Numbered from the stretch's first letter, positions 40,349 through 49,766 are shown. The stretch: 64,000 nucleotides of DNA from JAAYCI01 sp031549285 (GCA_031549285.1 JAVBPZ010000013.1:98545-162544), one strand, 5' to 3'. Made by a program: numbers and translations. Notes: generated by a model not told the origin, from the sequence alone.

Positions 40349-41530
40349 TTGGATACGCTGATCGAAGTAGAGCATTTGGTTAAGTCCTTCGCGCTGCTGG
40401 ACAATGTTTCCCTGACGAAGATTTTGCGGGGGAAGTATGAACGGTTTGTTGTGCTGGACGACATCTCTTTTTCCGTGGCCGAGGGAGAGATGCTGGGGGT
40501 GATGGGCAACAACGGCGAAGGCAAAAGTACCCTGCTGCGGGTGCTGGCCGGCGTATACGGGCATGACAGCGGAAGGATTGCCGTATTGGGCGGCATAGCG
40601 GCCATTTTTGAGATGGGCACCTTCATGAGTATGTACCACACCGGGCGGGAGTACTGTAAAGAATACCTATATTATATGGCGCCCGCTACGGCGGACGTGG
40701 ATGCCATTATAGAAGAAATACATGAATTTACCGAGTTGGAAGAGTTTTTCGACCGGCCCATTCACACCTATTCCTCGGGGATGCAGGCGAAACTGCTGTT
40801 TGCGGTGGCCACCAGCCTGCCTGCGGAGGTTTTTTTAATTGACGAGGTGCTGGTGGTAGGGGACGGGTATTTTCAGGGAAAGGCCTGGGCCCGTGTGCGC
40901 CAGATGCTGAGCCAGGGAACCGGTGGGATTATTGTTACCCATGACTGGCAGGCGGTTTTAAAACTGTGCCAAAGCGCCATGCTGCTGGAAAACCACAAGG
41001 TGGCGTATCTGGGCTCGGCGCTGGGGATGGTGCGCCGCTATTTGGGCGGGCGGGCGGATATCATACGCTCGGAAGAAGTGTTGATAGAAGACGAGGCGGC
41101 GCTGCTGGCGCGCACGCTGGAGGGGAAAACCGGGGAAGATTTCACGTTTTCGTTTGATATCCGGGTGAATACCCCACCGGCCGGCGGCGAGCTGGGCGTG
41201 TATTTTTATTTTGAGTATTTTAAGGTGGGCGTTGGGTGGAAGACCCTGTTCCTGTGTGAGCATGTTCAGGCGATAACCGAGCCGGGCCTGTACCAGGTGG
41301 ATGTATGCGTGCCGGAGCTGCCGGTGGCGCCCGGCACCTACAGCGCGGGGGTGGAACTGGTGGTGCCGCTGGGGCCCGGCGACAAGAGCTTCCCGAAAGT
41401 ATATGCCCGGCTGAACTGGCTGAACGAAAGCCCCCTGGCGGTGCATATAACAGGGGACGGCGAAAAAGAAGACCGCACCATCTGGGCGGGGAGGGCAAAA
41501 TGGAGCACCAGCAATCCGGCAAGCCAGTAA
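40349..41530 (+). CDS. Polysaccharide ABC exporter ATPase with Wzt-like C-domain (1)
   Basis: A 393-residue ATPase of the Wzt/TagH group. Start is TTG 40349 with GGGAGG 7 nt upstream (the in-frame ATG at 40334 overlaps that site). Walker A is GNNGEGKST (Glu replaces the usual Ala), signature YSSGMQAKL, Walker B FLIDEVLVVGD. After residue about 250 comes a beta-sandwich carbohydrate-binding domain (FTFSFDIRVNTPPAGGELGV; APGTYSAGVELV). In Wzt proteins that domain recognises the polysaccharide end. The stop overlaps the next ATPase gene by 31 nt. Confidence 0.87.
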   Translation: MDTLIEVEHLVKSFALLDNVSLTKILRGKYERFVVLDDISFSVAEGEMLGVMGNNGEGKSTLLRVLAGVYGHDSGRIAVLGGIAAIFEMGTFMSMYHTGREYCKEYLYYMAPATADVDAIIEEIHEFTELEEFFDRPIHTYSSGMQAKLLFAVATSLPAEVFLIDEVLVVGDGYFQGKAWARVRQMLSQGTGGIIVTHDWQAVLKLCQSAMLLENHKVAYLGSALGMVRRYLGGRADIIRSEEVLIEDEAALLARTLEGKTGEDFTFSFDIRVNTPPAGGELGVYFYFEYFKVGVGWKTLFLCEHVQAITEPGLYQVDVCVPELPVAPGTYSAGVELVVPLGPGDKSFPKVYARLNWLNESPLAVHITGDGEKEDRTIWAGRAKWSTSNPASQ

Positions 41531-42672
41531 TTCAGGTAAGCCATCTTTCCAAAATATATAAGGTGGCCCATGGGCAATTCACCGCGCTGGACGACGTGAG
41601 CTTTTCTGTATATGAAGGCGAGCGGGTGGGTATTGTGGGCAGCAACGGGGCGGGAAAATCCACCCTGCTGGCGATTTTGTCTGAGTTTGCGGGGGCCAGC
41701 GGCGGCAGCGTGGAGATTCAGGGCCGCGTGAACGCCATTTTGGACGTGGGGTCCAGCATTCAGCCCGAGATGACCGGGCGCGAAAACCTGCGCGTGGGCG
41801 GCAGGATGCAGGGGTTGTCCAAGGAAGAGATAGAAAACAAGCTGCCGGAGATTGTGGAGTTTGTGGATATTGGCAACTACATCGATATGCCGATGCGCAC
41901 CTATTCGTCCGGGATGAAAGCCCGGCTGGCGTTTGGGATTTTGTCCTTTGTGCAGCCGGAGATTTTGATTATTGACGAGGCGCTGGGTGTGGGGGACGCA
42001 GGCTTTGCGATAAAGTCCGGCGAACGGTTGCGGGAAATGTGCAACGAAGGAAAGGTGTTGATTTTGGTTACCCACGCCATGGAGGCGCTGCGCCAGATGA
42101 CCACCCGTTGCATCTGGCTGGATCATGGGAGGATTGTGCAGGATGGCCCTACAAACGCGGTGGTGGATGCGTACCAGGCGTTTTTACGGGATAAGGAAGA
42201 AACAAAGCTGAAAGAGGCGCTGCGGGCGCGGATAGAGAAAAGCGCCTTTCACGGCAAGGTGGAAATGAGCATGGTTACCACCGACGTGCCGGGCGGGGCC
42301 GAGAGGCTGGCGTTTGATGCGGGCAGCGATGTGATTTTCCAGATGGAGCTACGCGCCAAAGAGCCGCTATCCGGGCTGGCGGTAAAACTGGAGATTTTCA
42401 CGGTGGACGGCACCCGAGTAGCGCGGTTCCGATATCCGGACGGCGGCGAAGGGATGGCGCTGGAAAAGGATGAAACGCAGCAGGTGTCCCTGTGCCTGCC
42501 GGACTGCGGCCTTTCCGAGGGTGTGTACGAGACGCTGTGTTCCGTGTATGTGGGAAGCGAGCTGGCCGCCCAGCAGCGGCAAGCTTTGGAAATATTCGTG
42601 AAGCGAGCCTCCATGCTGTCCGCCGCATTGTTTTCCACCCCCAGTACGATGCAAATACACCGGAAAGAATAA
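41500..42672 (+). CDS. Polysaccharide ABC exporter ATPase with Wzt-like C-domain (2)
   Basis: A 390-residue second Wzt-like ATPase. ATG 41500 follows GGGGAGGG. Walker A GSNGAGKST, signature YSSGMKARL, Walker B LIIDEALGVGD, H-loop VTHAMEAL. C-domain from about 250 (GGAERLAFDAGSDVIFQMEL; LKEGVYETLCSVYV-like SEGVYETLCSVYV). Its C-domain differs from that of the first ATPase, so the two may bind different glycan ends or form a heterodimer. It overlaps the first ATPase gene by 31 nt and is 12 bp from the permease. Confidence 0.88.
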   Translation: MEHQQSGKPVIQVSHLSKIYKVAHGQFTALDDVSFSVYEGERVGIVGSNGAGKSTLLAILSEFAGASGGSVEIQGRVNAILDVGSSIQPEMTGRENLRVGGRMQGLSKEEIENKLPEIVEFVDIGNYIDMPMRTYSSGMKARLAFGILSFVQPEILIIDEALGVGDAGFAIKSGERLREMCNEGKVLILVTHAMEALRQMTTRCIWLDHGRIVQDGPTNAVVDAYQAFLRDKEETKLKEALRARIEKSAFHGKVEMSMVTTDVPGGAERLAFDAGSDVIFQMELRAKEPLSGLAVKLEIFTVDGTRVARFRYPDGGEGMALEKDETQQVSLCLPDCGLSEGVYETLCSVYVGSELAAQQRQALEIFVKRASMLSAALFSTPSTMQIHRKE

Positions 42673-42684
42673 GGAGCTGACATT

Positions 42685-43476
42685 GTGTCTTTTATGGGAT
42701 TGACCGCGCGCGATTTTGTACAAGCGCTAAAAAATTATCGCCTGAACCTGCGCACCCGGTTTTTGGGGTCCCGCATTGGGTTTGCCTGGGCTATTTTGAA
42801 CCCGCTGCTGCTGATGTTGGTGTATGTGGTGGTGTTTGGGTTCGTGATGAAGGTGCGGGTGTCGGAAGACAGCGGCCCGATGGAGTATTTGATTTGGTTT
42901 ATCAGCGGGTTTGCGCCGTGGCTGGCCATTAATGACGGGATTACCTCCACGGCCAACGCGGTTATTTCCAGTGTGCACCTGATAAAATCTTTTCCGATAA
43001 AGGCCGAGGTGCTGCCACTTTCCTATACCATGATGGGGCTGCCGCAGCTGCTGGTGGGCATAGCGCTGGTGGTGATACTGAGCCTGGTCAGCGGGGCGGG
43101 GATCAGCCTGCATATTTTGTGGCTGCTGGTGGTGATTCCGGTGATGTTTTTGTTTTTGGCGGGGCTGGGGTTCTTTTTGTCGGCGCTTACGGTGTTTTTC
43201 AGGGATATCAACCAGTTTATTGGAACGGTGCTGATGTTCCTGCTGTTTTTTACGCCGGTATTTTACACGCTGGACCAGCTGCCGGTTATTGTGCAGAAGG
43301 TTACTTTTTTTAACCCGATTTTCCAGATTGTGGATCCGTTCCGGCAGGTACTGGTGAACCACCAGAACATCAACCTGGTGGGGTTTGCGTATTTGTTTGT
43401 ATTGAGTGCGATTTTATGGGTGCTGGGACTGCGGTTTTTCCGCAAGCGCAAGGGGTTGTTTGAATCGGTGCTGTAG
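42685..43476 (+). CDS. ABC-2 type polysaccharide exporter permease (Wzm/TagG-like)
   Basis: A 263-residue ABC-2 permease with six transmembrane helices. Conserved features are NYRLNLRTRFLGSRIGFAWAILNPL at the N-terminus (amphipathic helix then first TM) and the VFFRDINQFIGTVLMFLLFFTPVFY segment. The GTG start at 42685 has AAGGAG 8 nt upstream. It is the only permease in the locus and must serve both ATPases. Confidence 0.92.
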   Translation: MSFMGLTARDFVQALKNYRLNLRTRFLGSRIGFAWAILNPLLLMLVYVVVFGFVMKVRVSEDSGPMEYLIWFISGFAPWLAINDGITSTANAVISSVHLIKSFPIKAEVLPLSYTMMGLPQLLVGIALVVILSLVSGAGISLHILWLLVVIPVMFLFLAGLGFFLSALTVFFRDINQFIGTVLMFLLFFTPVFYTLDQLPVIVQKVTFFNPIFQIVDPFRQVLVNHQNINLVGFAYLFVLSAILWVLGLRFFRKRKGLFESVL

Positions 43477-43514
43477 GGCGTGTGGCCGCAGCAGATACAG
43501 GAGGAGTGGGGATT

Positions 43515-44777
43515 TTGGATATTTTGGTTTTGTACACCACCTTTTTGAAGGTGGACCGCAAGACGATAACGGATTCGTTGCATTGTTTTCGCCGGTATGT
43601 GGCGGGGCACCGGTTTTTTTACCTGAATGTCACGCATGCCAGGGATATTCCGAAAGCCCTGTCGTCGTATCCGTTTGACGCGGTGATTTTCCACTATACA
43701 TTTTTGGCCAAGCGGTTTGACCCGGCCAGCTGGGAGCCGTTCTACGAGAAGGCGGTGCGGACATTGCAGGCGCTGCCGGGGTATAAGGTGATTATTCCCC
43801 AGGATGAATACAACGGCACAGGGTACCTGCATCGGCTGGTGCAGGACTGTAAGGTGGATCACATTTTTACCTGTGCCGCGCCGGAGGATTACGATACCAT
43901 TTACCCGCCGGAGATAGTGGGGCCGGGGAAATGCTCCACGGTGTTTACCGGGTATATAGACAAAAACACCCTGCACGAGCTGGAGGAACAGGCGAAAAAA
44001 GCGCCGCCGCGCAGCATCGATATTGGGTACCGGGCGCGCAAGCTGCCGTACTGGCTGGGTAGTTTTGGCCAGCTGAAAATAGAAATAGCCGACCATGTGC
44101 GGGCGGTGCTGCCGGAGTATCCGGATATTGTGACCGATATACAAACCACCGACCCGCTGACCAACGCGGGCACGCTGAACGGCGACGACTGGATTCATTT
44201 CCTGCTGAGCTGCCGCACCATGCTGGGGTGTTTGGGCGGCAGCGGGTTGTTGGATGTGGATGACAGCATTTTGCGGCGGGTGAACGCGTATGTGGCCCAA
44301 CACCCCGACGCGACCTTTTCCGAGACTGAGGCCGCCTGTTTCCCGGGATTGGACAACCGCATTCATTTATACGCCCTGTCGCCCCGGCATTTCGAGTGTG
44401 CCATGACCAAGACCTGCCAGATTTTGATGGAAGGCGATTATGCGGGTGTATTCGAGCCCGGAGTGCATTACATTGAGCTGAAAAAGGATTACGCAAACCT
44501 GCGGGACGTGCTGGAGCAGGTGCGCGACAAGGAGCACTGCGCGCGCATTGCCCAGCGGTGCTTTGACGACGTGGTGGGAGACGGGGGCGACGACAACCCC
44601 AACACCTATGCCCATTTTGCGAACCGCGTGGTGGATTTTATCGCGGCCAACCGGCTGCCCAAGAGGCCGGACCCGGTTTTGCTGAAAGCCCACCGTGAGA
44701 AGGTGACGCAAAAGGCCATGAAGGCTTTGAAAAGAGCTGGAAATGTGTCGATTTATCAGGATTTCGCTAAAGTGTGA
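43515..44777 (+). CDS. Glycosyltransferase-like protein, paralogue 1
   Basis: A 420-residue cytosolic protein from TTG 43515 (AGGAGG at 43499-43504). The C-terminal half contains DIGYRARKLPYWLG, NGDDWIHFLLSCRTMLGCLGGSGLLDVDD and LSPRHFECAMTKTCQILMEGDYAGVFEPGVHYIELKKD (spread over about residues 165-340). This end resembles the CgeB-like / GT1 C-terminal nucleotide-sugar site (FExxAxGxxQIxxxxxGxFxPGxHYxxYxDxxNL). The same blocks occur in the 48497 product. Specificity unknown. Confidence 0.75.
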   Translation: MDILVLYTTFLKVDRKTITDSLHCFRRYVAGHRFFYLNVTHARDIPKALSSYPFDAVIFHYTFLAKRFDPASWEPFYEKAVRTLQALPGYKVIIPQDEYNGTGYLHRLVQDCKVDHIFTCAAPEDYDTIYPPEIVGPGKCSTVFTGYIDKNTLHELEEQAKKAPPRSIDIGYRARKLPYWLGSFGQLKIEIADHVRAVLPEYPDIVTDIQTTDPLTNAGTLNGDDWIHFLLSCRTMLGCLGGSGLLDVDDSILRRVNAYVAQHPDATFSETEAACFPGLDNRIHLYALSPRHFECAMTKTCQILMEGDYAGVFEPGVHYIELKKDYANLRDVLEQVRDKEHCARIAQRCFDDVVGDGGDDNPNTYAHFANRVVDFIAANRLPKRPDPVLLKAHREKVTQKAMKALKRAGNVSIYQDFAKV

Positions 44778-44877
44778 GAAGATTCAGGATGTACAAATGG
44801 TTGGTTTTCGTGTATACTATAATATCGGTTTGAGGAAGTAAACCCACATATACATAAGGAATAAGGAGCGAGTGAGA

Positions 44878-45834
44878 ATGAAAGTATTGATTACTGGCGG
44901 GAGCGGCTTTTTGGGTTCCCATATCGCGGACACGCTGCTGGCACAGGGCGATGAAGTGTTTTGCATCGACAACTATGCCACCGGCCGGCGCGACAACCTG
45001 ACCCCGCAGGACCGGCTGACCATTCTGGAAGGCGACATTGCCGACAAACCTGTGCTGGACAAAGCCTTCGATGATTTTCAGCCGGAGGTGGTCATTCACA
45101 CCGCTGCTTCTTACAAAGATCCCGACAACTGGGAAGAAGACGCCCGCACCAACGTGCTGGGTACCATTAATGTGGTGCGCGCCAGCCAGCGTGTTGGCGT
45201 GAAGCGCATTATTTATTTCCAGACCGCCCTGTGCTATGGCCTGCATCCGCTGGAGCAGCCCATTACGCTGAAGCACCCCTTCTATTCCGGCGGGTACGAC
45301 GGCGGCAGCAGTTACGCGATTAGCAAAACAACCGGTGAAATGTATATTGCGCTGTCCGGGCTGGATTTTATCTCGTTCCGGCTGGCCAACGCTTATGGCC
45401 CGCGCAATCTGTCCGGCCCGCTGCCGACCTTCTACCACCGGCTGACCAACGACAAGCCGTGCTTTGTGGCGGACACCCGGCGCGATTTCATTTACTGCAT
45501 GGACCTGGTGAACGTGGTGGTGAAAGCGGTGCGTGGTATGGGCAACAAGGGGTACTACCACATTTCCTCCGGCAGCGACTATTCCATTAAGGAACTGTAC
45601 GACGCCACCATTGACGCGCTGGGCATGGACCCCGCCATGAAAGATACGGTGGAAGTGCGCGAGCGCAATGCGGACGACGTGTTTACCATTCTGATTGACC
45701 CCAGCAAGACCAATGCGGACTTTGACTGGAAAGTGGAAGAACCGCTGGTGAACGGCGTGAAGGCGGCTATCGATTATTACAAGGAATATGGCATTACCGC
45801 GACCTATACCCACCTGCGGGATGCCAAGGGGTAA
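44878..45834 (+). CDS. NAD-dependent nucleotide-sugar epimerase/dehydratase (1)
   Basis: A 318-residue extended-SDR enzyme. Rossmann motif GGSGFLGSH (residues 7-15), catalytic YAISK with the partner hydroxyl in FQTALCYG, and the RLANAYGPRN substrate loop. Family members act on UDP- or GDP-sugars (GalE, RmlB or Gne-type). ATG 44878 has AAGGAG 9 nt upstream. It starts a tight block with the second epimerase (5-bp gap). Confidence 0.87.
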   Translation: MKVLITGGSGFLGSHIADTLLAQGDEVFCIDNYATGRRDNLTPQDRLTILEGDIADKPVLDKAFDDFQPEVVIHTAASYKDPDNWEEDARTNVLGTINVVRASQRVGVKRIIYFQTALCYGLHPLEQPITLKHPFYSGGYDGGSSYAISKTTGEMYIALSGLDFISFRLANAYGPRNLSGPLPTFYHRLTNDKPCFVADTRRDFIYCMDLVNVVVKAVRGMGNKGYYHISSGSDYSIKELYDATIDALGMDPAMKDTVEVRERNADDVFTILIDPSKTNADFDWKVEEPLVNGVKAAIDYYKEYGITATYTHLRDAKG

Positions 45835-45839
45835 GTGGA

Positions 45840-46892
45840 ATGGAAAAATATAGTGGCATGAACGGCGCCTCGGTCTTTGTGACTGGGGGCGCCGGTTTTG
45901 TGGGCAGCAACCTGGTGCGGCGGGTGCTGGCGCTGGGCGCCGCCAAGGTGCTGGTGATAGACAACCTGATGAGCGCAGAGAAGGAAAACCTGCCGGAGGA
46001 TGCGCGGCTGGTGTTTGCGGAAGGTTCGGCCGCGGACCCGGCGGTGCTGGAAAAGCTGGCCGATGAATACGACTATGGGTTTCATCTGGTGACATACCAT
46101 GGAAACCAAAGCTCGATGGCGGACCCGATAAAGGACCACGACAACAATACCCTGCCCAGCCTGATGTTGTGCGAGCGCATAAAGAATTTCAAGAACCTGA
46201 AAAAAGTGGTGTATTCTTCCGCGGGGTGTACTGTGGCGAAGAAAACCTATGACACCGCCGAGGCGACCACCGAGGAAAGCCCCGTTTCGCTGTATCTGGA
46301 TAGCCCGTACCAGATGTCGAAAATTTTTGGGGAGTTTTATTTCAATTATTATTTCCGGCAGTATGGCCTGCCGGTGGTGAAGGCGCGGTTCCAGAACGTG
46401 TATGGGCCGGGCGAAGTGCTGGGGGCCGGCCAGTGGCGCGGTACCCCCGCGACCGTGTGGCGCAACGTGACGCCGACCTTTATTTACCGCGCGCTGAAGG
46501 GCATGGACCTGACGGTGGAAAACGGCGGGAAGGCCACGCGCGATTTTATTTATGTGGATGATATTGTGAACGGCCTGATTTTGTGCGCGCTGAAGGGCGG
46601 AGAAGGCGAAGTGTATAATATCGCCAGCGGGGTGGAGACATCCATCTTGGAGCTGGCCAATACCATTATTGAGCTGGCGGGCGAGGGTGAAATTGAATAT
46701 ACCCCGGAGCGCCCGTGGGACCATTCCGGCAAGCGCTTTGGCAGCACAGACAAGTCCCAAAAAGAGCTGGGGTTTGCCGCGGAGGTGGATATTCGTGAAG
46801 GGCTGGCGCGTACTATTGCGTGGACCCGCGAAAACATGCCCCGCATAGACGCGGCGATAGCGAAGCACAAAGCGAACTATGCGCCGGCATAA
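45840..46892 (+). CDS. NAD-dependent nucleotide-sugar epimerase/dehydratase (2)
   Basis: A 350-residue extended-SDR. Rossmann GGAGFVGSN (about 16-24), catalytic SPYQMSK (YxxxK), serine in YSSAGC, and RFQNVYGPGE. A conserved RDFIYVDDIV and a C-terminal cap follow. Probably supplies a second activated sugar. ATG 45840 has a poor site; Met7 (45858) is an alternative. Together the two SDRs and the WbpD-like acetyltransferase suggest a glycan with a modified amino- or uronic sugar. Confidence 0.87.
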   Translation: MEKYSGMNGASVFVTGGAGFVGSNLVRRVLALGAAKVLVIDNLMSAEKENLPEDARLVFAEGSAADPAVLEKLADEYDYGFHLVTYHGNQSSMADPIKDHDNNTLPSLMLCERIKNFKNLKKVVYSSAGCTVAKKTYDTAEATTEESPVSLYLDSPYQMSKIFGEFYFNYYFRQYGLPVVKARFQNVYGPGEVLGAGQWRGTPATVWRNVTPTFIYRALKGMDLTVENGGKATRDFIYVDDIVNGLILCALKGGEGEVYNIASGVETSILELANTIIELAGEGEIEYTPERPWDHSGKRFGSTDKSQKELGFAAEVDIREGLARTIAWTRENMPRIDAAIAKHKANYAPA

Positions 46893-46934
46893 GGGTGCGC
46901 GTTTTGTAATGAGAGGTGCTGTAAGGGAGCTGGC

Positions 46935-48473
46935 ATGAAAAAACTAACGCTTGTTTGCGCGCACAAGCCTTCATTGGACCCGAGGATTGACTGGGTGGCG
47001 AGCCTGGCGCAGCAAGAATTTGAAACCACTGTGGTGGGGATGGTCTTTGAGGCGGGGGAAAAGGAAACCCGCAGGTTTTCCTACCCCGTGCAGCTGGTGG
47101 AAAAAACACAGCAGGTGGCCCTGCAGTACCGGTTGCTGCGTTACCTGTATCTGGTGGTGGAGTTTGTAAAAAGGGTGCTGCTGAGCCCGCTGGCGCTGGT
47201 GCATCTTTTTAAGAATGTTTTGTATTTGTTTACGAGCGGGGCGGTGGCAAGGCAGCTGGGAGACCGGTTTAATATTCCGGGGTGGCGCACCGTCCCGAAC
47301 GATACGCGACCGGCAACCATAGCCGAGGCGCGTAAGAACAGGCCGCCGCCCGTGGACAAAAAAAAGGCCGCACCAAAGCGGCAGAAGCCCTGTGCAGACG
47401 CGGAGGGGGACCCGCCACCGGTTTCCGCACAAGAGCCGCAGAAAGCCGGCAACCCGCCGAAGAGGCGCGGTGTTTTTGACTGGGCCCGCGAGCGGTACCA
47501 GAAATATGCCGCTTTTTCATGGCGTAAAAATCACTTTAAGAAGGTGCCCATCTGTTTTTTGGAAGCTTTAGAAAAGATGGACAGCCCGATGGATGTGATT
47601 ATGTGTGCGGATTTGGATGCCCTGCAGGTGGGCATAGAACTGAAAAAGAAGTATAAGATTCCGTTGTTATATGATGCGCATGAGTTTTTTGCGTATATTT
47701 TTCCGCACAGCCTGAAACGGCAGGAGCGGTATTTTTTGCGCAAAGAAAAGAAGCTGCTGCAGCAGGTAGATTATGTGTTTACGGTGAACCCGTTTTTGGC
47801 ACAGGAGATGGCGCAGCAGTGTGCAAAACCCGGCATTTTGTCGGTGCCGAACTGCGCCCCGATAGAGAAGGAAATCCCGGAATATCAGGATGAGCTGCCA
47901 AGCCTGGCGAACGGCAGGGTGAGCTTTTTGTTTCAGGGAGGGTTTTCCGAGGAGCGGGGTTTGGAAGAAGTGCTGGAAGCCTGGAAACAAATAGACCCCG
48001 AGAAAGCCGCGCTGTTCCTGCGCGGGCCGCAGAATGAGTGCCGTGACGCGCTGGAGAATGAGGCGCGCAGGGCGGGGATGCTGGGGAAAAGCGTGTATAT
48101 TCTGCCGTCTATTTCGGAGGATGAGCTGATTGCCGCGGCAAAAAATGCGGATGTGGGGCTGATTCCCTATAAGCCGATTACGCTGAACTACAAGTACTGC
48201 TGCCCGAACAAGCTTTCACAATATATGCAGGCCGGCGCGGCGATTTTGGCCAGCGACACGGTGTATGTGGGGGACCGGGTGCGCGCGTATCATTGTGGGG
48301 CGCTGTATGACAGCAGCAGCACCGAGAGTATTGTGAAGGCTATTAAGCAGATGATAGAAGCGCCCGACGCGCTGGCGGAGATGAAGAAAAACGGGCAGGA
48401 GGCCGCTCGGAGCGAATATAACTGGGACGTGCAGTCCCGCCCGATGCTAGAGGTGTTTAAGGCGCTTCATTGA
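46935..48473 (+). CDS. GT4-type glycosyltransferase with a charged insertion
   Basis: A 512-residue GT-B enzyme. The C-terminal domain shows VSFLFQGGFSEERGLEEVLEA, the EDELIAAAKNADVGLIPYKP donor-site loop and NKLSQYMQAGAAILAS. The N-terminal domain (VCAHKPSLDPRIDWVASLAQ) is interrupted by a hydrophobic stretch (about 65-95, possibly membrane-associated) and a Pro/Lys/Arg-rich linker of about 50 residues (roughly 125-180, PPPVDKKKAAPKRQKP...). That linker is unusual for the family. ATG 46935 has GGGAG upstream. Confidence 0.85.
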   Translation: MKKLTLVCAHKPSLDPRIDWVASLAQQEFETTVVGMVFEAGEKETRRFSYPVQLVEKTQQVALQYRLLRYLYLVVEFVKRVLLSPLALVHLFKNVLYLFTSGAVARQLGDRFNIPGWRTVPNDTRPATIAEARKNRPPPVDKKKAAPKRQKPCADAEGDPPPVSAQEPQKAGNPPKRRGVFDWARERYQKYAAFSWRKNHFKKVPICFLEALEKMDSPMDVIMCADLDALQVGIELKKKYKIPLLYDAHEFFAYIFPHSLKRQERYFLRKEKKLLQQVDYVFTVNPFLAQEMAQQCAKPGILSVPNCAPIEKEIPEYQDELPSLANGRVSFLFQGGFSEERGLEEVLEAWKQIDPEKAALFLRGPQNECRDALENEARRAGMLGKSVYILPSISEDELIAAAKNADVGLIPYKPITLNYKYCCPNKLSQYMQAGAAILASDTVYVGDRVRAYHCGALYDSSSTESIVKAIKQMIEAPDALAEMKKNGQEAARSEYNWDVQSRPMLEVFKALH

Positions 48474-48496
48474 TTTTTAGGTAAGGAGCAGGTGGT

Positions 48497-49699
48497 ATGG
48501 CATTGGTAGATACCGTGCGAAAAGTACGGTTTTGGGCACAAAAGAAGATGAACCGCCTGCCGGGTGTGCAGATTTTTCCGCAGGCGGCCGAGAAACCGCA
48601 TAAGGAAAAGCTGTTGTTCCTGGCCTGGTTTAACCCGGAGGGCCTGGGAACCATTCGCCAAACCATTGAGCAGTTGATTGCGCTTTCTTCGTATCGCATC
48701 GATCTGTTGAACCTGTATACCTGCCTGCCGTTGTCGCCGGAGCTGGATCTCAATTATTATGACGGGATTATTATCCACAACACCATTTCCTATGACGTGG
48801 ATAACCTGCGGCGGCTGGACAGCGAGCGGCAGGACAAGCTGAAAGAGTATGCCGGTGTGAAGATTGTTATGAAGCAGGACGAGCACTTTCGCACCGGGCT
48901 GATGGGGGAATATCTGGGCGAGACGGGCATTGATTTGCTGCTGACGATTTGTGACGACGAGAACGCCCGCCGGTTTTACCCGGAAGAGGTGGCGCCAAAG
49001 CTGCAGTTCATGCAGTTTTTGACCGGGTATATTCCGGAATCGTTCCGGCATCTGCCGTACCGCGCAACCGATGCGCGGCCGATTGATGTGGGGTACCGCG
49101 GGTCCATTCAGCCGGCGGAGTTTGGCCGGCTGGCCTGGGAAAAACGCTCGATTGGGGAAGATTTTCGCCCGTATGCGGAACAGCGCGGGCTGGTAACGGA
49201 TATTTCCAGCCGCTGGGAAGACCGCTTTATGGGGGACGACTGGCTGGCGTTTTTGGGACGCTGCAAGGCCACGCTGGGGGTGGAGTCCGGCTCGGATATT
49301 GTGGACAAAGACGGGGATGTGGAGCGGGATTTCAAAGCTTTTAGCAGCAAATACCCCGACGCGAGCGATGAAGAAATTTTGCGGTTTTTGGCGCCGTATG
49401 AAGAGGGACTGCAGTACCGGGCTATTTCGCCGCGGCATTTTGAGGCGGCGGCCTGCCGCAGTGTGCAGGTTTTGTTTGAGGGAGAGTACCAGGGAATCTT
49501 TCTGCCGGGGCAGCACTATATTCCACTGAAACGGGATTTTAGCAATGTGGACGAGGTGATGGACACGCTGCTGGACGAGCGCAAGCGGGTGGAGATGACC
49601 GACCGTGCGTTCGAGGAGATAGTGTTGAACCCGAAGTACGCGTATTCGTATTTTGTGAAAATGTTTGATGAACGCCTGGAAGAACTGTTTTCCCGGTGA
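48497..49699 (+). CDS. Glycosyltransferase-like protein, paralogue 2
   Basis: A 400-residue protein clearly related to the 43515 product: DVGYRGSIQPAEFGRLAWEK, MGDDWLAFLGRCKATLGVES and ISPRHFEAAACRSVQVLFEG followed by PGQHYIPLKRDFSN match it block by block. The N-termini differ, implying different acceptors. ATG 48497 has AAGGAG (with a second GGTGG) upstream. Last gene of the polysaccharide operon; a terminator follows at 49847. Confidence 0.75.
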   Translation: MALVDTVRKVRFWAQKKMNRLPGVQIFPQAAEKPHKEKLLFLAWFNPEGLGTIRQTIEQLIALSSYRIDLLNLYTCLPLSPELDLNYYDGIIIHNTISYDVDNLRRLDSERQDKLKEYAGVKIVMKQDEHFRTGLMGEYLGETGIDLLLTICDDENARRFYPEEVAPKLQFMQFLTGYIPESFRHLPYRATDARPIDVGYRGSIQPAEFGRLAWEKRSIGEDFRPYAEQRGLVTDISSRWEDRFMGDDWLAFLGRCKATLGVESGSDIVDKDGDVERDFKAFSSKYPDASDEEILRFLAPYEEGLQYRAISPRHFEAAACRSVQVLFEGEYQGIFLPGQHYIPLKRDFSNVDEVMDTLLDERKRVEMTDRAFEEIVLNPKYAYSYFVKMFDERLEELFSR

Positions 49700-49706
49700 A
49701 ATTTTA

Positions 49707-49766
49707 TTGGCGGGCGAAGCGGGCGCCACGCGAATGCGTGCATGCGCATGGCTGAGTGAGGAGGGC
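49707..49766. repeat. Dispersed intergenic repeat, copy D
   Basis: TTGGCGGGCGAAGCGGGCGC starts a 60-bp stretch matching copy B (19726-19786). It directly follows the last glycosyltransferase stop. Confidence 0.55.
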
